Notes under the pieces: model-generated | Told to the model about the DNA's origin: nothing | The model's database searches: none | What the model saw: the letters and a program-made list of their open reading frames with translations, nothing else | Translations under genes and position numbers: made by a program | Source of the DNA: an uncultured Gammaproteobacteria bacterium | GTDB lineage: Bacteria > Pseudomonadota > Gammaproteobacteria > SZUA-229 | DNA length: 37,806 nucleotides | Assembly: GCA_913065105.1 (NCBI GenBank) | Contig: CAJXZZ010000022.1 | Coordinates: 1 to 37,806 of the forward strand | Direction of reading: 5' to 3' | Shown: piece by piece, positions 27,796 through 36,314 of the stretch | Layout: each line of letters opens with the position of its first letter | Numbering within the stretch: the first letter of the stretch is position 1

Positions 27796-29235
27796 ATGAC
27801 ATTTGAATCACTCAACATAGCTATCGCTTTACCTGAAGTATTTTTACTGACGATGGCCTGCCTGATACTGGTTGTCGATGTTTATCTACCTCAGGAAAAA
27901 AGAAACCTGACCTACGTGCTAACGCAGTTCTCGCTGATCATTACACTTGCCCTGTTATTGAGTAACCCGGCAGAAACACGAGTCCTGGCTTTTAATGATC
28001 TGTTCGTACAGGACGCGATGGCTGATGCGCTGAAGCTGTTCATCATCATCATCAGTTTTGGTGTGTTCGTGTATTCAAGAGAATATTTACAGGCGCGTAA
28101 CATATTCAAAGGCGAATTTTACGTCCTGGGTCTATTTAGTATCGTCGGAATGATGCTGATGGTATCTGCGAATAATCTTCTCATGCTCTATTTGGGCCTG
28201 GAACTGTTATCACTGTGTCTGTATGCACTGGTTGCCTTTAATCGTGATAATGGCAATGCCTCGGAAGCGGCGATGAAATATTTTGTCCTGGGAGCCATTG
28301 CATCTGGCATGCTGCTCTATGGCATGTCTATACTTTACGGCCTGTCAGGAAGTCTGAATCTGTCTGAAATAGCACAAGCCGTAACTAATGCGGAAGGCGC
28401 TCAAAATATCGGTATGATCTTTGCGCTGGTATTTATTGTTGTAGCGCTTGCCTTCAAACTGGGCGCGGTGCCATTTCATATGTGGATGCCAGATGTTTAC
28501 CAGGGTTCACCAACCGCCGTTACGGCATTGATCGCTACTGCACCAAAACTGGCGGGTTTTGCCATGATCATGCGTTTGTTGGTGGAAGCATTAGGTGGTC
28601 TGCAGGCCGACTGGCAGCAGATGATTATTGTATTGTCTGTTTTATCATTGGCAGTCGGTAATATTATCGCCATTGCTCAGACTAACCTTAAACGCATGCT
28701 GGCTTATTCGACGATCTCACATGTAGGTTTTATTCTATTAGGTATTCTTGCCGGAACATCAGAAGGGTATTCTTCTGCCATGTTCTATACCATCTCGTAC
28801 GCCCTGATGTCTCTGGGTGGTTTCGGTGTCATCATGTTGATGGCGCGGCAGGGTTTCGAGGCAGATAATATCAGCGACCTGACGGGGCTCAATCAACGTA
28901 GTCCCTGGTTCGCCTTCATCATGATGATATTAATGTTATCAATGGCGGGTGTGCCACCAACCGTAGGTTTCTGGGCAAAATTGGCTGTATTGACTGCAGT
29001 CGTTGATGTTGATCTGGTGTGGATGGCGATTATTGCGGTATTTTTCTCAATCATCGGTATATTCTATTATCTGCGTATTATCAAAGTGATGTATTTTGAT
29101 GATGCCGTGGATACCCGACCATTGGAATGTGGCCGAGATATGCAGATAGCGTTAAGTACTAATGGTCTTGCAATTTTGGCGCTTGGCTTGTACCCGGCAG
29201 CGTTGATGACGCTTTGTGTCTCAGTTTTTAACTGA
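27796..29235 (+). CDS. nuoN: NADH-quinone oxidoreductase subunit N
   Basis: NuoN is the third antiporter-like subunit, nearest the quinone site. The 479-residue protein shows L-L-M-L-Y-L-G-L-E-L-L-S-L-C-L-Y-A-L with the conserved Glu, A-F-K-L-G-A-V-P-F-H-M-W-M-P-D-V-Y-Q-G-S-P-T-A-V-T with the key Lys, and A-Y-S-T-I-S-H-V-G-F. It ends the nuo operon. A strong inverted-repeat element begins nine bases after its stop and could serve as the operon's transcription end. Confidence 0.98.
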   Translation: MTFESLNIAIALPEVFLLTMACLILVVDVYLPQEKRNLTYVLTQFSLIITLALLLSNPAETRVLAFNDLFVQDAMADALKLFIIIISFGVFVYSREYLQARNIFKGEFYVLGLFSIVGMMLMVSANNLLMLYLGLELLSLCLYALVAFNRDNGNASEAAMKYFVLGAIASGMLLYGMSILYGLSGSLNLSEIAQAVTNAEGAQNIGMIFALVFIVVALAFKLGAVPFHMWMPDVYQGSPTAVTALIATAPKLAGFAMIMRLLVEALGGLQADWQQMIIVLSVLSLAVGNIIAIAQTNLKRMLAYSTISHVGFILLGILAGTSEGYSSAMFYTISYALMSLGGFGVIMLMARQGFEADNISDLTGLNQRSPWFAFIMMILMLSMAGVPPTVGFWAKLAVLTAVVDVDLVWMAIIAVFFSIIGIFYYLRIIKVMYFDDAVDTRPLECGRDMQIALSTNGLAILALGLYPAALMTLCVSVFN

Positions 29236-29244
29236 TTAAAAATA

Positions 29245-29328
29245 TTTTGCCACGAAGGACGCAAAGAGCGCGAATTAAAATTTTTTATTTTTAATAACTT
29301 TGCGTTATTTGCGTCCTTCGTGGCAAAA
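29245..29328. repeat. Perfect 21-bp inverted-repeat element after nuoN
   Basis: The 21 bases at 29245-29265 are exactly complementary to 29308-29328; both carry GCCACGAAGGACGCAAA. Inside, each arm goes on with CGC-containing units spaced about 9 bp. The 42-base centre is AT-rich. As RNA it would be a very stable hairpin followed by AAAAGCTTTTCTTCT, so it may act as a terminator for nuo. The CGCAAA core resembles that of the decamer arms elsewhere in the window. Confidence 0.75.
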
Positions 29329-29371
29329 AGCTTTTCTTCTCTTATATTTCCAGTTTATTCGTCTTAGCGCC

Positions 29372-29400
29372 TTGCAATTTCCTGTGTAAGTCCGTAATAT
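29372..29400 (+). promoter_or_regulatory. Promoter of the initiator tRNA
   Basis: TTGCAA (29372-29377) and TAATAT (29395-29400) are 17 bp apart, each matching sigma-70 consensus at four of six. A GC-rich discriminator TCGCGAC follows. A start near 29408 would leave a leader of about seven bases before the tRNA. Confidence 0.58.
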
Positions 29401-29414
29401 TCGCGACTTGTTGT

Positions 29415-29491
<77 letters not shown>

Positions 29492-29564
29492 AAATTTGTT
29501 TTCTTGGTGGCATAGATGTACCGGAGCGTAGTTTCGGAGTCCTGGCTATTTACAAGAATTTTGG

Positions 29565-29590
29565 AAAGGCTCCGTTTACGGGGCCTTTTT
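29565..29590 (+). terminator. Terminator/attenuator between initiator tRNA and rimP
   Basis: AAAGGCTCCG, loop TTTA and CGGGGCCTTT form a 10-bp stem (one T-G pair) that runs into a tract of T residues. As in the E. coli metY-rimP-nusA operon, it may release most transcripts after the tRNA and let a fraction through to rimP. A TATAAA at 29619-29624 could be the -10 box of a separate rimP promoter, but no good -35 was found. Confidence 0.85.
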
Positions 29591-29632
29591 GTTACTGGCA
29601 ATAAATTTGTGGCGGTCGTATAAACGAGTGGT

Positions 29633-30088
29633 ATGAGACGAGATCAAACACATTTGTGGGAATTATTTGAACCGGTTGTTATCGGTATGGGTTACGATTT
29701 GATTGAAATCGAGCATTTCCCCAATCCAAAACACGGAGTATTGCGTCTTTATATTGATAAAGAAGGCGGTATAAATGTAGACGATTGTTCCAGTGTGAGT
29801 CGTCAGGTCAGTGCTTTGATCGATGTTGAAGACCCGGTGCGTGGTCAGTTTAATCTGGAGGTGACATCACCAGGTTCAGATCGACCATTGCGACGTTTAC
29901 AGGATTTTCAGCGTTTTACCGGTTCGCTGGTCAAGTTAAAAACGGTGATGCCACTGGAAGGGCAGCGTAATTTTAAAGGCCGTTTACTAGAAGCCAGTGA
30001 AGAAGTGCTGGTGATAGAAACGGACACAGAAGAACTTAGTTTGCCAATGGGTGCCATCGAAAAGGCACGCATCGTTCCGGAATATTAG
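29633..30088 (+). CDS. rimP: Ribosome maturation factor RimP
   Basis: RimP assists assembly of the 30S subunit, notably around S12. The 151-residue protein has the N-terminal alpha/beta domain with G-Y-D-L-I-E-I-E, L-R-L-Y-I-D-K-E-G-G-I-N-V-D-D-C and D-V-E-D-P-V at about residues 20-67, the family segment L-E-V-T-S-P-G-S-D-R-P-L at about 78-90, and a C-terminal Sm-like barrel. It is the first protein gene of the rimP-nusA-infB-rbfA-truB cluster. The ATG has only a weak GAG upstream. Confidence 0.96.
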   Translation: MRRDQTHLWELFEPVVIGMGYDLIEIEHFPNPKHGVLRLYIDKEGGINVDDCSSVSRQVSALIDVEDPVRGQFNLEVTSPGSDRPLRRLQDFQRFTGSLVKLKTVMPLEGQRNFKGRLLEASEEVLVIETDTEELSLPMGAIEKARIVPEY

Positions 30089-30159
30089 CCGGATTTTATT
30101 TGTACAAAAAATTATTATTGTTTGATAAATACACAGTTATTTAATGAGGGTTTAACACC

Positions 30160-31668
30160 ATGAGCAAGGAAATTCTCTACGTTGCAGATGCCGTTTCTAA
30201 TGAAAAGGGCGTCGAAAAAGAGATTATATTTGAGGCCATCGAGGCAGCACTTGCTACGGCAACACGTAAGAAAAACGGTAGAGATATCGAAGTACGTGTA
30301 AATATTGATCGCGAAACTGGCGAATACGATACTTTCCGTCGCTGGCTAGTGATTGAAAATGATGAGCCGATGGAAAACCCTCTGGGTGAGATAACGCTGG
30401 ATGCTGCACGAATCGATGAGCCTGAGATTGAACTGGGCGATTATGTTGAAGAGCAGATTGACTCGGTAGAATTTGGTCGCATCGCAGCACAAACGGCAAA
30501 ACAGGTTATCGTACAGAAAGTCCGTGAAGCAGAACGTGATCGTGTCGTTGAAGCTTATCAAGGTCGTGAAGGCGAACTTGTCATGGGCACAGTGAAGCGT
30601 GTAGAACGCGGCAATGTGTATATGGATATAGGTAGTGGTGTAGAAGGTTTTATTCCTAAATCCGATATGATACCTCGTGAAGCGGTACGTCCTGGTGATC
30701 GCCTGCGCGGTTATTTAAAAGAAGTGCGTTCAGAAACACGTGGCCCGCAATTGTTTATTAGCCGTACCGCTCCTGAATTTCTGGTTGAATTGTTTAAACT
30801 GGAAGTGCCTGAGGTAGATCAGGGTCTGATTGAAATTATAGGTGGTGCCCGTGATCCGGGCTCACGCGCAAAAATTTCAGTTAGATCGCTTGATCCCCGA
30901 ATTGACCCTGTGGGTGCCTGTGTTGGTATGCGTGGTTCCCGCGTGCAGTCAGTATCTAATGAGATTGGCGGTGAGCGCGTTGATATTATCTTATGGAATG
31001 AAGATATCGCGCAGTTTGTGATCAATGCCATGTCGCCCGCTGAAGTTCTTTCTCTGGTGGTTGACGATGAATCCAACAGTATGAATATCGCAGTGGACGA
31101 AGATAAGCTTGCCATGGCAATTGGTCGCGGTGGTCAAAACGTACGTCTGGCGAGTGAGTTGACGGGTTGGGAACTCAATGTGATGACTGAGCAGGAGTCT
31201 GAAACGAAAACCGCAGAAGAAGGTGCGAAGTACCTTGGCGTCTTTACCGAACATTTAGATGTGGATACTGAAGTGGCTGAAATTTTGGTTGCTGAAGGTT
31301 TTACAACTATCGAAGAAGTTGCCTATGTGCCTGAATCTGAGTTATTGAGCATCGACGAGTTTGATGAAGACATCGTTGCTGAGCTGCGTAACCGGGCCAG
31401 TGATTACCTGTTGACGCAGGCGATCATGACGGAAGAAGTACTGGAAGAAAATAAACCGCAGGAAGATCTATTGACAATGGAAGGCGTTGATCTTGAACTT
31501 GCTAATGCCCTGGCAGTAAAAGGCATCTGTTCAATGGAAGATCTAGCTGAACAGGCGGTTGATGAATTAATGGAAGTAGAAGGAATGGATGAAAAACGTG
31601 CGTCTGAATTAATAATGACTGCACGTGCTCCATGGTTTGCTGAAGAAGAGCAAGCAGAAAAACAATAG
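30160..31668 (+). CDS. nusA: Transcription termination/antitermination factor NusA
   Basis: NusA binds RNA polymerase and the nascent RNA, promoting pausing and, with other Nus factors, antitermination on rRNA operons. The 502-residue protein has the N-terminal polymerase-binding domain (residues about 1-130), an S1 domain (G-T-V-K-R-V-E-R-G-N-V-Y-M-D-I-G), two KH domains (P-V-G-A-C-V-G-M-R-G-S-R and A-I-G-R-G-G-Q-N-V-R) and two C-terminal acidic AR repeats, the form typical of gammaproteobacteria. GAGG lies 10-13 nt before the ATG. infB follows after 30 bases. Confidence 0.98.
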   Translation: MSKEILYVADAVSNEKGVEKEIIFEAIEAALATATRKKNGRDIEVRVNIDRETGEYDTFRRWLVIENDEPMENPLGEITLDAARIDEPEIELGDYVEEQIDSVEFGRIAAQTAKQVIVQKVREAERDRVVEAYQGREGELVMGTVKRVERGNVYMDIGSGVEGFIPKSDMIPREAVRPGDRLRGYLKEVRSETRGPQLFISRTAPEFLVELFKLEVPEVDQGLIEIIGGARDPGSRAKISVRSLDPRIDPVGACVGMRGSRVQSVSNEIGGERVDIILWNEDIAQFVINAMSPAEVLSLVVDDESNSMNIAVDEDKLAMAIGRGGQNVRLASELTGWELNVMTEQESETKTAEEGAKYLGVFTEHLDVDTEVAEILVAEGFTTIEEVAYVPESELLSIDEFDEDIVAELRNRASDYLLTQAIMTEEVLEENKPQEDLLTMEGVDLELANALAVKGICSMEDLAEQAVDELMEVEGMDEKRASELIMTARAPWFAEEEQAEKQ

Positions 31669-31698
31669 CGTTATTGTAATTATACACTGAGATATTTT

Positions 31699-34251
31699 AT
31701 GGCTGAAGTAACAGTAAAACAACTTGCAGGTGTCGTTGGCACACCGGTCGAACGTTTACTTGAACAGATAAAGGATGCTGGTCTTGATATTGATAAGCCG
31801 GATTCATTGATATCTGATACAGATAAGATGACCTTGTTGGGTTTCTTACGTGGACGTCACGGCAAAGACAGCAATATTGAAAGTGAAGATAAACCACGGA
31901 AAATTGCGCTCAAGCGTAAATCGGTGAGTGCAGTAAAAACAGCGGGCACAGGAAAGGGTTCAGTTTCCGTTGAAGTGCGACGTAAACGCAGCATTACGCG
32001 TCCAGTCGTTCAGGAAGCTGATGCAGAAAAAAGCGCTGAGCAGGAAACACCAGCTGAAATTACAGAATTGGAAAAACTTCGAGCTGATCAGGCTCGTCGT
32101 GAGGAACTGCGCGAGCAAGAGCGTAAGGTAAAACTTGAGCGCGCCGAAAAACGTGAAGAAGAACAATCTGCAGAAGAATCTCGCTTAGCAGCAATTAAAG
32201 CTGAGTCTGAGGCAGAAACAAAAGAAAAATCTGCCAAATCGCCAAAAACTGTAGCATCAAAAGAGAAGGCGCATACGCCTGATGAATTAGAGGCACAACA
32301 GGCACGCGATCAGAAAACGCCCGCGAAAAAACATAAGTCTGAACATAAAGATAAATCGACTTTATATGGTCGTAAAGAACTACATGTCTCCACGGGTCAA
32401 AGTGGTAAACGTCACAAGAGAAAAGGTAAATCGGCGAGAAGAACATCTGTTTCAGCCGATGCGAAACATGGTTTTGAAAGGCCTGTTGACGCTATCGTAC
32501 ATGACGTGACTGTACCCGACACCATCACCGTTGATGAACTGGCTAAACGCATGTCGATGAAAGCCGGTGAGCTCATTAAAGTTCTGATGCAGATGGGTGT
32601 AATGGCGACGATTAATCAGGTGATTGATCAGGATACTGCGGTACTGGTTATCGAAGAGCTTGGACATAATCCTGTTGTTGTTAATGAGGATGATTATGAA
32701 AATGTATTGCTTGCGCGTGATACATCAGATCTGAAACAGGAGCCACGTCCACCTGTAGTAACAATCATGGGTCACGTTGACCACGGTAAAACGTCTTTAC
32801 TCGACTACATACGTTCATCAAAAATTGCTTCTGGCGAAGCCGGTGGTATCACACAGCATATTGGCGCTTATCACGTAGAAACTGATAAGGGTGTAATTAC
32901 ATTTTTAGACACACCAGGGCATGCTGCATTTACTGCTATGCGTGAGCGTGGTGCCAATGCCACAGATATCGTTATTATTGTAGTCGCTGCCGATGATGGT
33001 GTGATGCCACAGACTATCGAAGCGGTGCAACACGCTAAAGCGGCTGAAGTGCCTATTATTATTGCCGTTAATAAAATGGATAAAGAAGGTGCCGATCCTG
33101 AACGTGTGAAAAATGAACTGGGTAACTATGAAATTATTCCAGAATCGTGGGGCGGCGAAAATATCTTTGTTAATGTTTCTGCGCTGACCGGTGAGGGTGT
33201 CGATTCGTTACTTGATGCTATTTCTATGCAAGCCGAGTTAATGGAATTAAAAGCCACATCAGAGGGTTTAGCCAAAGGTGTTGTGCTGGAAGCCGCATTG
33301 GATAAAGGCCGCGGTGTTTCTACCACTATTTTGGTACAGGAAGGTACGATCAGAAAAGGTGACATCATGCTTGCCGGCGAAGACTTTGGTCGTGTGCGTG
33401 CTATGTATGATGAGTTTGGTCATAGTATCGAAAGCGCGGGTCCATCTATGCCGGCTGTTATTATCGGTTTATCGAACACACCCAATGCTGGTGATGAAAT
33501 GCAGGTGTTGGCTGATGAGAAAACTGCTCGTGAAGTATCACAAAATCGTCAGGATAAAGCACGTGATCTGCGTCTTGCTACCCAGCAGGCAAATAAACTG
33601 GAATCCCTGTTTGACCAGATGGAAGCCGGCCAGGTTAAGAAATTAAATATTCTATTAAAAGCCGATGTGCAGGGTACATTACATGCCATCACTGATTCAT
33701 TAATGAAGTTAGCTGCCGACAACGATGAAGTAGATGTACGCATCGTCGCTTCGGGTGTCGGTGGTATTAATGAGACTGACATTAGTCTGGCGGCAGCATC
33801 CGGCGCTATCGTCATCGGCTTTAATGTACGCGCTGATTCTACCGCTCGTAGAGTTGCTGCGGAACGTGGTGTTGATCTTAACTACTACAGTATCATCTAT
33901 GAGTTGATCGATGAAGTGACTAAAGCGTTGACGGGTATGCTCAGTGCAGAATACCGTGAACAGATTATTGGTATGGCAAAAGTTAAGGAAGTATTCACGT
34001 CACCAGTATTTGGTCAGGTAGCCGGTTCACTGGTTACTGAAGGCGTGGTACGTAAGGACGCACCGATCCGTGTACTGCGTGACAACGTGGTAATTTTTGA
34101 AGGTGAACTTGAATCACTGCGTCGTTTTAAAGATGATGTGAAAGAAGTCATCAGTGGTACTGAGTGTGGTATCGCAGTGAAAAATTACGAAGTACAGGTT
34201 GACGATCAAATCGAAGTATTCGAGCGCGTAGAAGTTGCCCGCACGCTGTAA
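31699..34251 (+). CDS. infB: Translation initiation factor IF-2
   Basis: IF-2 is the GTPase that brings fMet-tRNA to the 30S subunit and promotes subunit joining. The 850-residue protein has an N-terminal IF2_N module (about residues 1-50), a long charged Lys/Glu-rich linker (about 55-260), a second IF2_N module (about 275-325), then the G domain with G-H-V-D-H-G-K-T (358-365), [16 protein letters not shown] and N-K-M-D, and domains II-IV. The linker is the variable part of the family. No clear Shine-Dalgarno precedes the ATG. The initiator tRNA it handles is encoded 2.2 kb upstream in the same cluster. Confidence 0.98.
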   Translation: MAEVTVKQLAGVVGTPVERLLEQIKDAGLDIDKPDSLISDTDKMTLLGFLRGRHGKDSNIESEDKPRKIALKRKSVSAVKTAGTGKGSVSVEVRRKRSITRPVVQEADAEKSAEQETPAEITELEKLRADQARREELREQERKVKLERAEKREEEQSAEESRLAAIKAESEAETKEKSAKSPKTVASKEKAHTPDELEAQQARDQKTPAKKHKSEHKDKSTLYGRKELHVSTGQSGKRHKRKGKSARRTSVSADAKHGFERPVDAIVHDVTVPDTITVDELAKRMSMKAGELIKVLMQMGVMATINQVIDQDTAVLVIEELGHNPVVVNEDDYENVLLARDTSDLKQEPRPPVVTIMGHVDHGKTSLLDYIRSSKIASGEAGGITQHIGAYHVETDKGVITFLDTPGHAAFTAMRERGANATDIVIIVVAADDGVMPQTIEAVQHAKAAEVPIIIAVNKMDKEGADPERVKNELGNYEIIPESWGGENIFVNVSALTGEGVDSLLDAISMQAELMELKATSEGLAKGVVLEAALDKGRGVSTTILVQEGTIRKGDIMLAGEDFGRVRAMYDEFGHSIESAGPSMPAVIIGLSNTPNAGDEMQVLADEKTAREVSQNRQDKARDLRLATQQANKLESLFDQMEAGQVKKLNILLKADVQGTLHAITDSLMKLAADNDEVDVRIVASGVGGINETDISLAAASGAIVIGFNVRADSTARRVAAERGVDLNYYSIIYELIDEVTKALTGMLSAEYREQIIGMAKVKEVFTSPVFGQVAGSLVTEGVVRKDAPIRVLRDNVVIFEGELESLRRFKDDVKEVISGTECGIAVKNYEVQVDDQIEVFERVEVARTL

Positions 34252-34283
34252 GGCTTCGCGTACCTTTACCTGTAGTTAGTTAG

Positions 34284-34682
34284 ATGCCTAGAGAATTTTC
34301 ACGTAGCGAACGCATGGCGGAATTACTCCGCCGTGAGTTGGCGGAAATTGTGCGCGACGAGATCAAGGATCCGCGCCTGGGTTTTGTCTCGTTTACCGAA
34401 GTGCGCATGAGCCGTGATTTAAGTCACGCCGTTATCTACTGTTCCGTTTTAAATGCCGAAGATCAAACTGAATCTATCGAAGTATTAAATCGTGCCGTCG
34501 GATTTATTCGTAAAGAAGTCGCGCGTCGTATTAAGGCGCGTATCGTACCGACCTTAAAATTTGCTATCGATGACAGCGTTTTGCGCGGTGCCGCGATGGA
34601 CAGTTTAATTAGCAAAGCCATTCAAAAAGATGAGCAGCGTGATAGCACGGATGATGACGACAGTGAAATTGAGAGTGAATAG
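34284..34682 (+). CDS. rbfA: Ribosome-binding factor A
   Basis: RbfA is a cold-shock 30S assembly factor acting on the 5' end of 16S rRNA. The 132-residue KH-like protein shows R-M-A-E-L-L-R-R-E-L-A-E-I-V near the N-terminus, D-P-R-L-G-F-V-S-F-T-E-V and the L-K-F-A-I-D-D-S-V segment, followed by a short acidic tail. It starts 32 bases after infB and ends two bases before truB, so truB is probably coupled to it. Confidence 0.97.
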   Translation: MPREFSRSERMAELLRRELAEIVRDEIKDPRLGFVSFTEVRMSRDLSHAVIYCSVLNAEDQTESIEVLNRAVGFIRKEVARRIKARIVPTLKFAIDDSVLRGAAMDSLISKAIQKDEQRDSTDDDDSEIESE

Positions 34683-34684
34683 TT

Positions 34685-35614
34685 TTGGGTAGACGTAAAA
34701 ATAAAGGTCGTGATGTTAGCGGTGTTCTATTATTAGATAAACCACAGGGCTGTAGTTCAAACCATATCTTACAGAAAGTTAAACGTCTGTTCGGTGCAGC
34801 GAAGGCTGGCCATACTGGTAGTCTGGATCCGCTCGCGACGGGTATGTTGCCGGTGTGTTTTGGTGAGGCGACAAAAATTTCTGCCTTTTTGCTGGATTCA
34901 GATAAACGCTACCATTTTAAGTGTCAGCTTGGTGTCAGCACAACAACGGGCGATGCAGAGGGTGAGGTTGTTGAGACACAAGATGTTTCAGCGATAACAG
35001 AACAGGATATAAAAAAAATATTACCAGAATTTATTGGTGAGATAGAACAGATACCACCCATGTATTCTGCACTGAAGCATAACGGTGAACGTTTATATAA
35101 GTTAGCTCGGCAGGGAATCGAAGTAGAACGTAAAGCCAGAAGCGTAACTATCTATGACATTGAATTTGTTTCTCTGGGTTTAGATGAGCAGCAACGGCTT
35201 ATTCTGGAGCTCAAAGTTTCTTGCTCAAAAGGCACGTATGTACGCACACTGGCTGAAGATATAGCGAAAAAATTACATTGTGGCGCGCATATTACGGTGC
35301 TAAGACGCTTGAGTGTGGGTCCCTATAGCGGTGACATGTTAACTGTTGAGCAGTTAACTGCATTAGCAGAGCAGGGCACCGATGTACTTGATGCCAGTCT
35401 GCAGCCCATTGATAGCGGCGTATCCGACTGGCCAGATGTACATCTAGGTGCAGATGCAGCATTTTATGTGCAACAGGGGCAGGCAGTATTAGTGCCGCAT
35501 GCGCCAACTCAGGGCTGGGTTCGTATCTACGACCAGAGTCATTTTTTGGGCCTGGGTGAGATTCAGGATGACGGGCTGGTAGCGCCGCGTCGGATGATCA
35601 AGCAGTGTGCTTGA
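34685..35614 (+). CDS. truB: tRNA pseudouridine(55) synthase TruB
   Basis: TruB isomerises U55 in the T loop of all elongator tRNAs and also acts as a tRNA chaperone. The 309-residue protein contains G-V-L-L-L-D-K-P-Q-G near the N-terminus, the catalytic Asp48 in G-H-T-G-S-L-D-P-L-A-T-G, the P-P-M-Y-S-A-L-K-H-N-G motif, C-S-K-G-T-Y-V-R-T-L and a C-terminal PUA-like domain. The start is a TTG two bases after the rbfA stop. A 312-base gap with a repeat element and a long hairpin follows before rpsO. Confidence 0.97.
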   Translation: MGRRKNKGRDVSGVLLLDKPQGCSSNHILQKVKRLFGAAKAGHTGSLDPLATGMLPVCFGEATKISAFLLDSDKRYHFKCQLGVSTTTGDAEGEVVETQDVSAITEQDIKKILPEFIGEIEQIPPMYSALKHNGERLYKLARQGIEVERKARSVTIYDIEFVSLGLDEQQRLILELKVSCSKGTYVRTLAEDIAKKLHCGAHITVLRRLSVGPYSGDMLTVEQLTALAEQGTDVLDASLQPIDSGVSDWPDVHLGADAAFYVQQGQAVLVPHAPTQGWVRIYDQSHFLGLGEIQDDGLVAPRRMIKQCA

Positions 35615-35625
35615 AAAAAACAGAA

Positions 35626-35773
35626 TTCTTCGCAAATGAACGCGAATATACGCAAAAATTTTTAAAGCGAAAAAACAATCAGTCATAGATGGCTACAGAG
35701 AAACCTGTATTTATCTGTAATGAAAATTGTAATAAGTTTTTATTAGCGTGTACCTGCGTTCATTAACGGAAAA
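35626..35773. mobile_element. Diverged decamer-arm element between truB and rpsO
   Basis: The left side has CTTCGCAAAT, GAACGCGAAT and ATACGCAAAA (35628-35657); the right side ATTAGCGTGT, ACCTGCGTTC and ATTAACGGAA (35742-35771). They are inverted and keep the 10-bp phasing, with about 10 mismatches in 33. The total length of about 148 bases equals the nuoF-nuoG copy. Both copies share ATCTGTAA about 30 bases before the right arm and GGAAAATAAA at the right edge. The 84-base core has no gene. Confidence 0.62.
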
Positions 35774-35783
35774 TAAAGCTTTC

Positions 35784-35840
35784 AAGATTTACCGGTTATT
35801 TCGACTGCACCGAATGGTGGTCGAAACACCTGAAAATCTT
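35784..35840. other. Long imperfect hairpin upstream of rpsO
   Basis: TTTCGAC (35799-35805) pairs with GTCGAAA (35820-35826), and inside it CACC pairs with GGTG around GAAT, with a two-base bulge. Outside it AAGATTT (35784-35790) can pair with AAATCTT (35834-35840). The T run after it is short, so termination is uncertain. A second small dyad, GCGATT/AATCGC (35866-35885), precedes a run of seven T; TTGTCA (35858) and TAAAAT (35877) here are promoter-like but only 13 bp apart. The 35615-35926 gap holds no gene. Confidence 0.5.
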
Positions 35841-35926
35841 TTAAAAACAATGCTTTTTTGTCACTGCGATTAGTGATAAAATCGCCCTCTTTTTTTAATA
35901 TAGTCAAAATTTAGTTCGGAGTATTC

Positions 35927-36196
35927 ATGGGTTTATCGACCACAGAGAAAGTCGACGTTGTATCAAAATACCAACAGAAAGAAGGAGATACTGGTTCTCC
36001 TGAAGTTCAGGTTGCGTTATTAACAACTCGCATCGTGCAATTAACAGAGCACTTTAAAGAGCATAAACACGATCATCATTCTCGTCGTGGTTTATTACGT
36101 ATGGTTAATCAGCGTCGTAAACTGCTGGATTATCTTAAAGGTAAGAACGTGAACCGTTATAAAGAGCTGATAGCTAGCCTTGGTTTACGTCGATAG
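35927..36196 (+). CDS. rpsO: 30S ribosomal protein S15
   Basis: S15 is a primary binder of the central domain of 16S rRNA and forms a bridge to the 50S subunit. The 89-residue length is exactly that of E. coli. Conserved stretches are [30 protein letters not shown] and [14 protein letters not shown] lies 5-6 nt before the ATG. It is followed by pnp, the usual partner. Confidence 0.98.
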   Translation: MGLSTTEKVDVVSKYQQKEGDTGSPEVQVALLTTRIVQLTEHFKEHKHDHHSRRGLLRMVNQRRKLLDYLKGKNVNRYKELIASLGLRR

Positions 36197-36230
36197 TTTC
36201 AGGTTTTGATAGAAATCTCTGAATGACTGG

Positions 36231-36253
36231 AACTGGTTTGTACTCAGTTTTTT
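36231..36253 (+). terminator. Weak terminator-like hairpin between rpsO and pnp
   Basis: AACTG (36231-36235) can pair with CAGTT (36245-36249) before six T residues. The stem is only five pairs. A partial terminator at this place is known in E. coli, which supports the position more than the sequence does. Confidence 0.35.
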
Positions 36254-36314
36254 AGGATTTTCACCATCTAATTAGACAATATCAGGTCTCCATGACCGGT
36301 TGGGAATAAATAAC

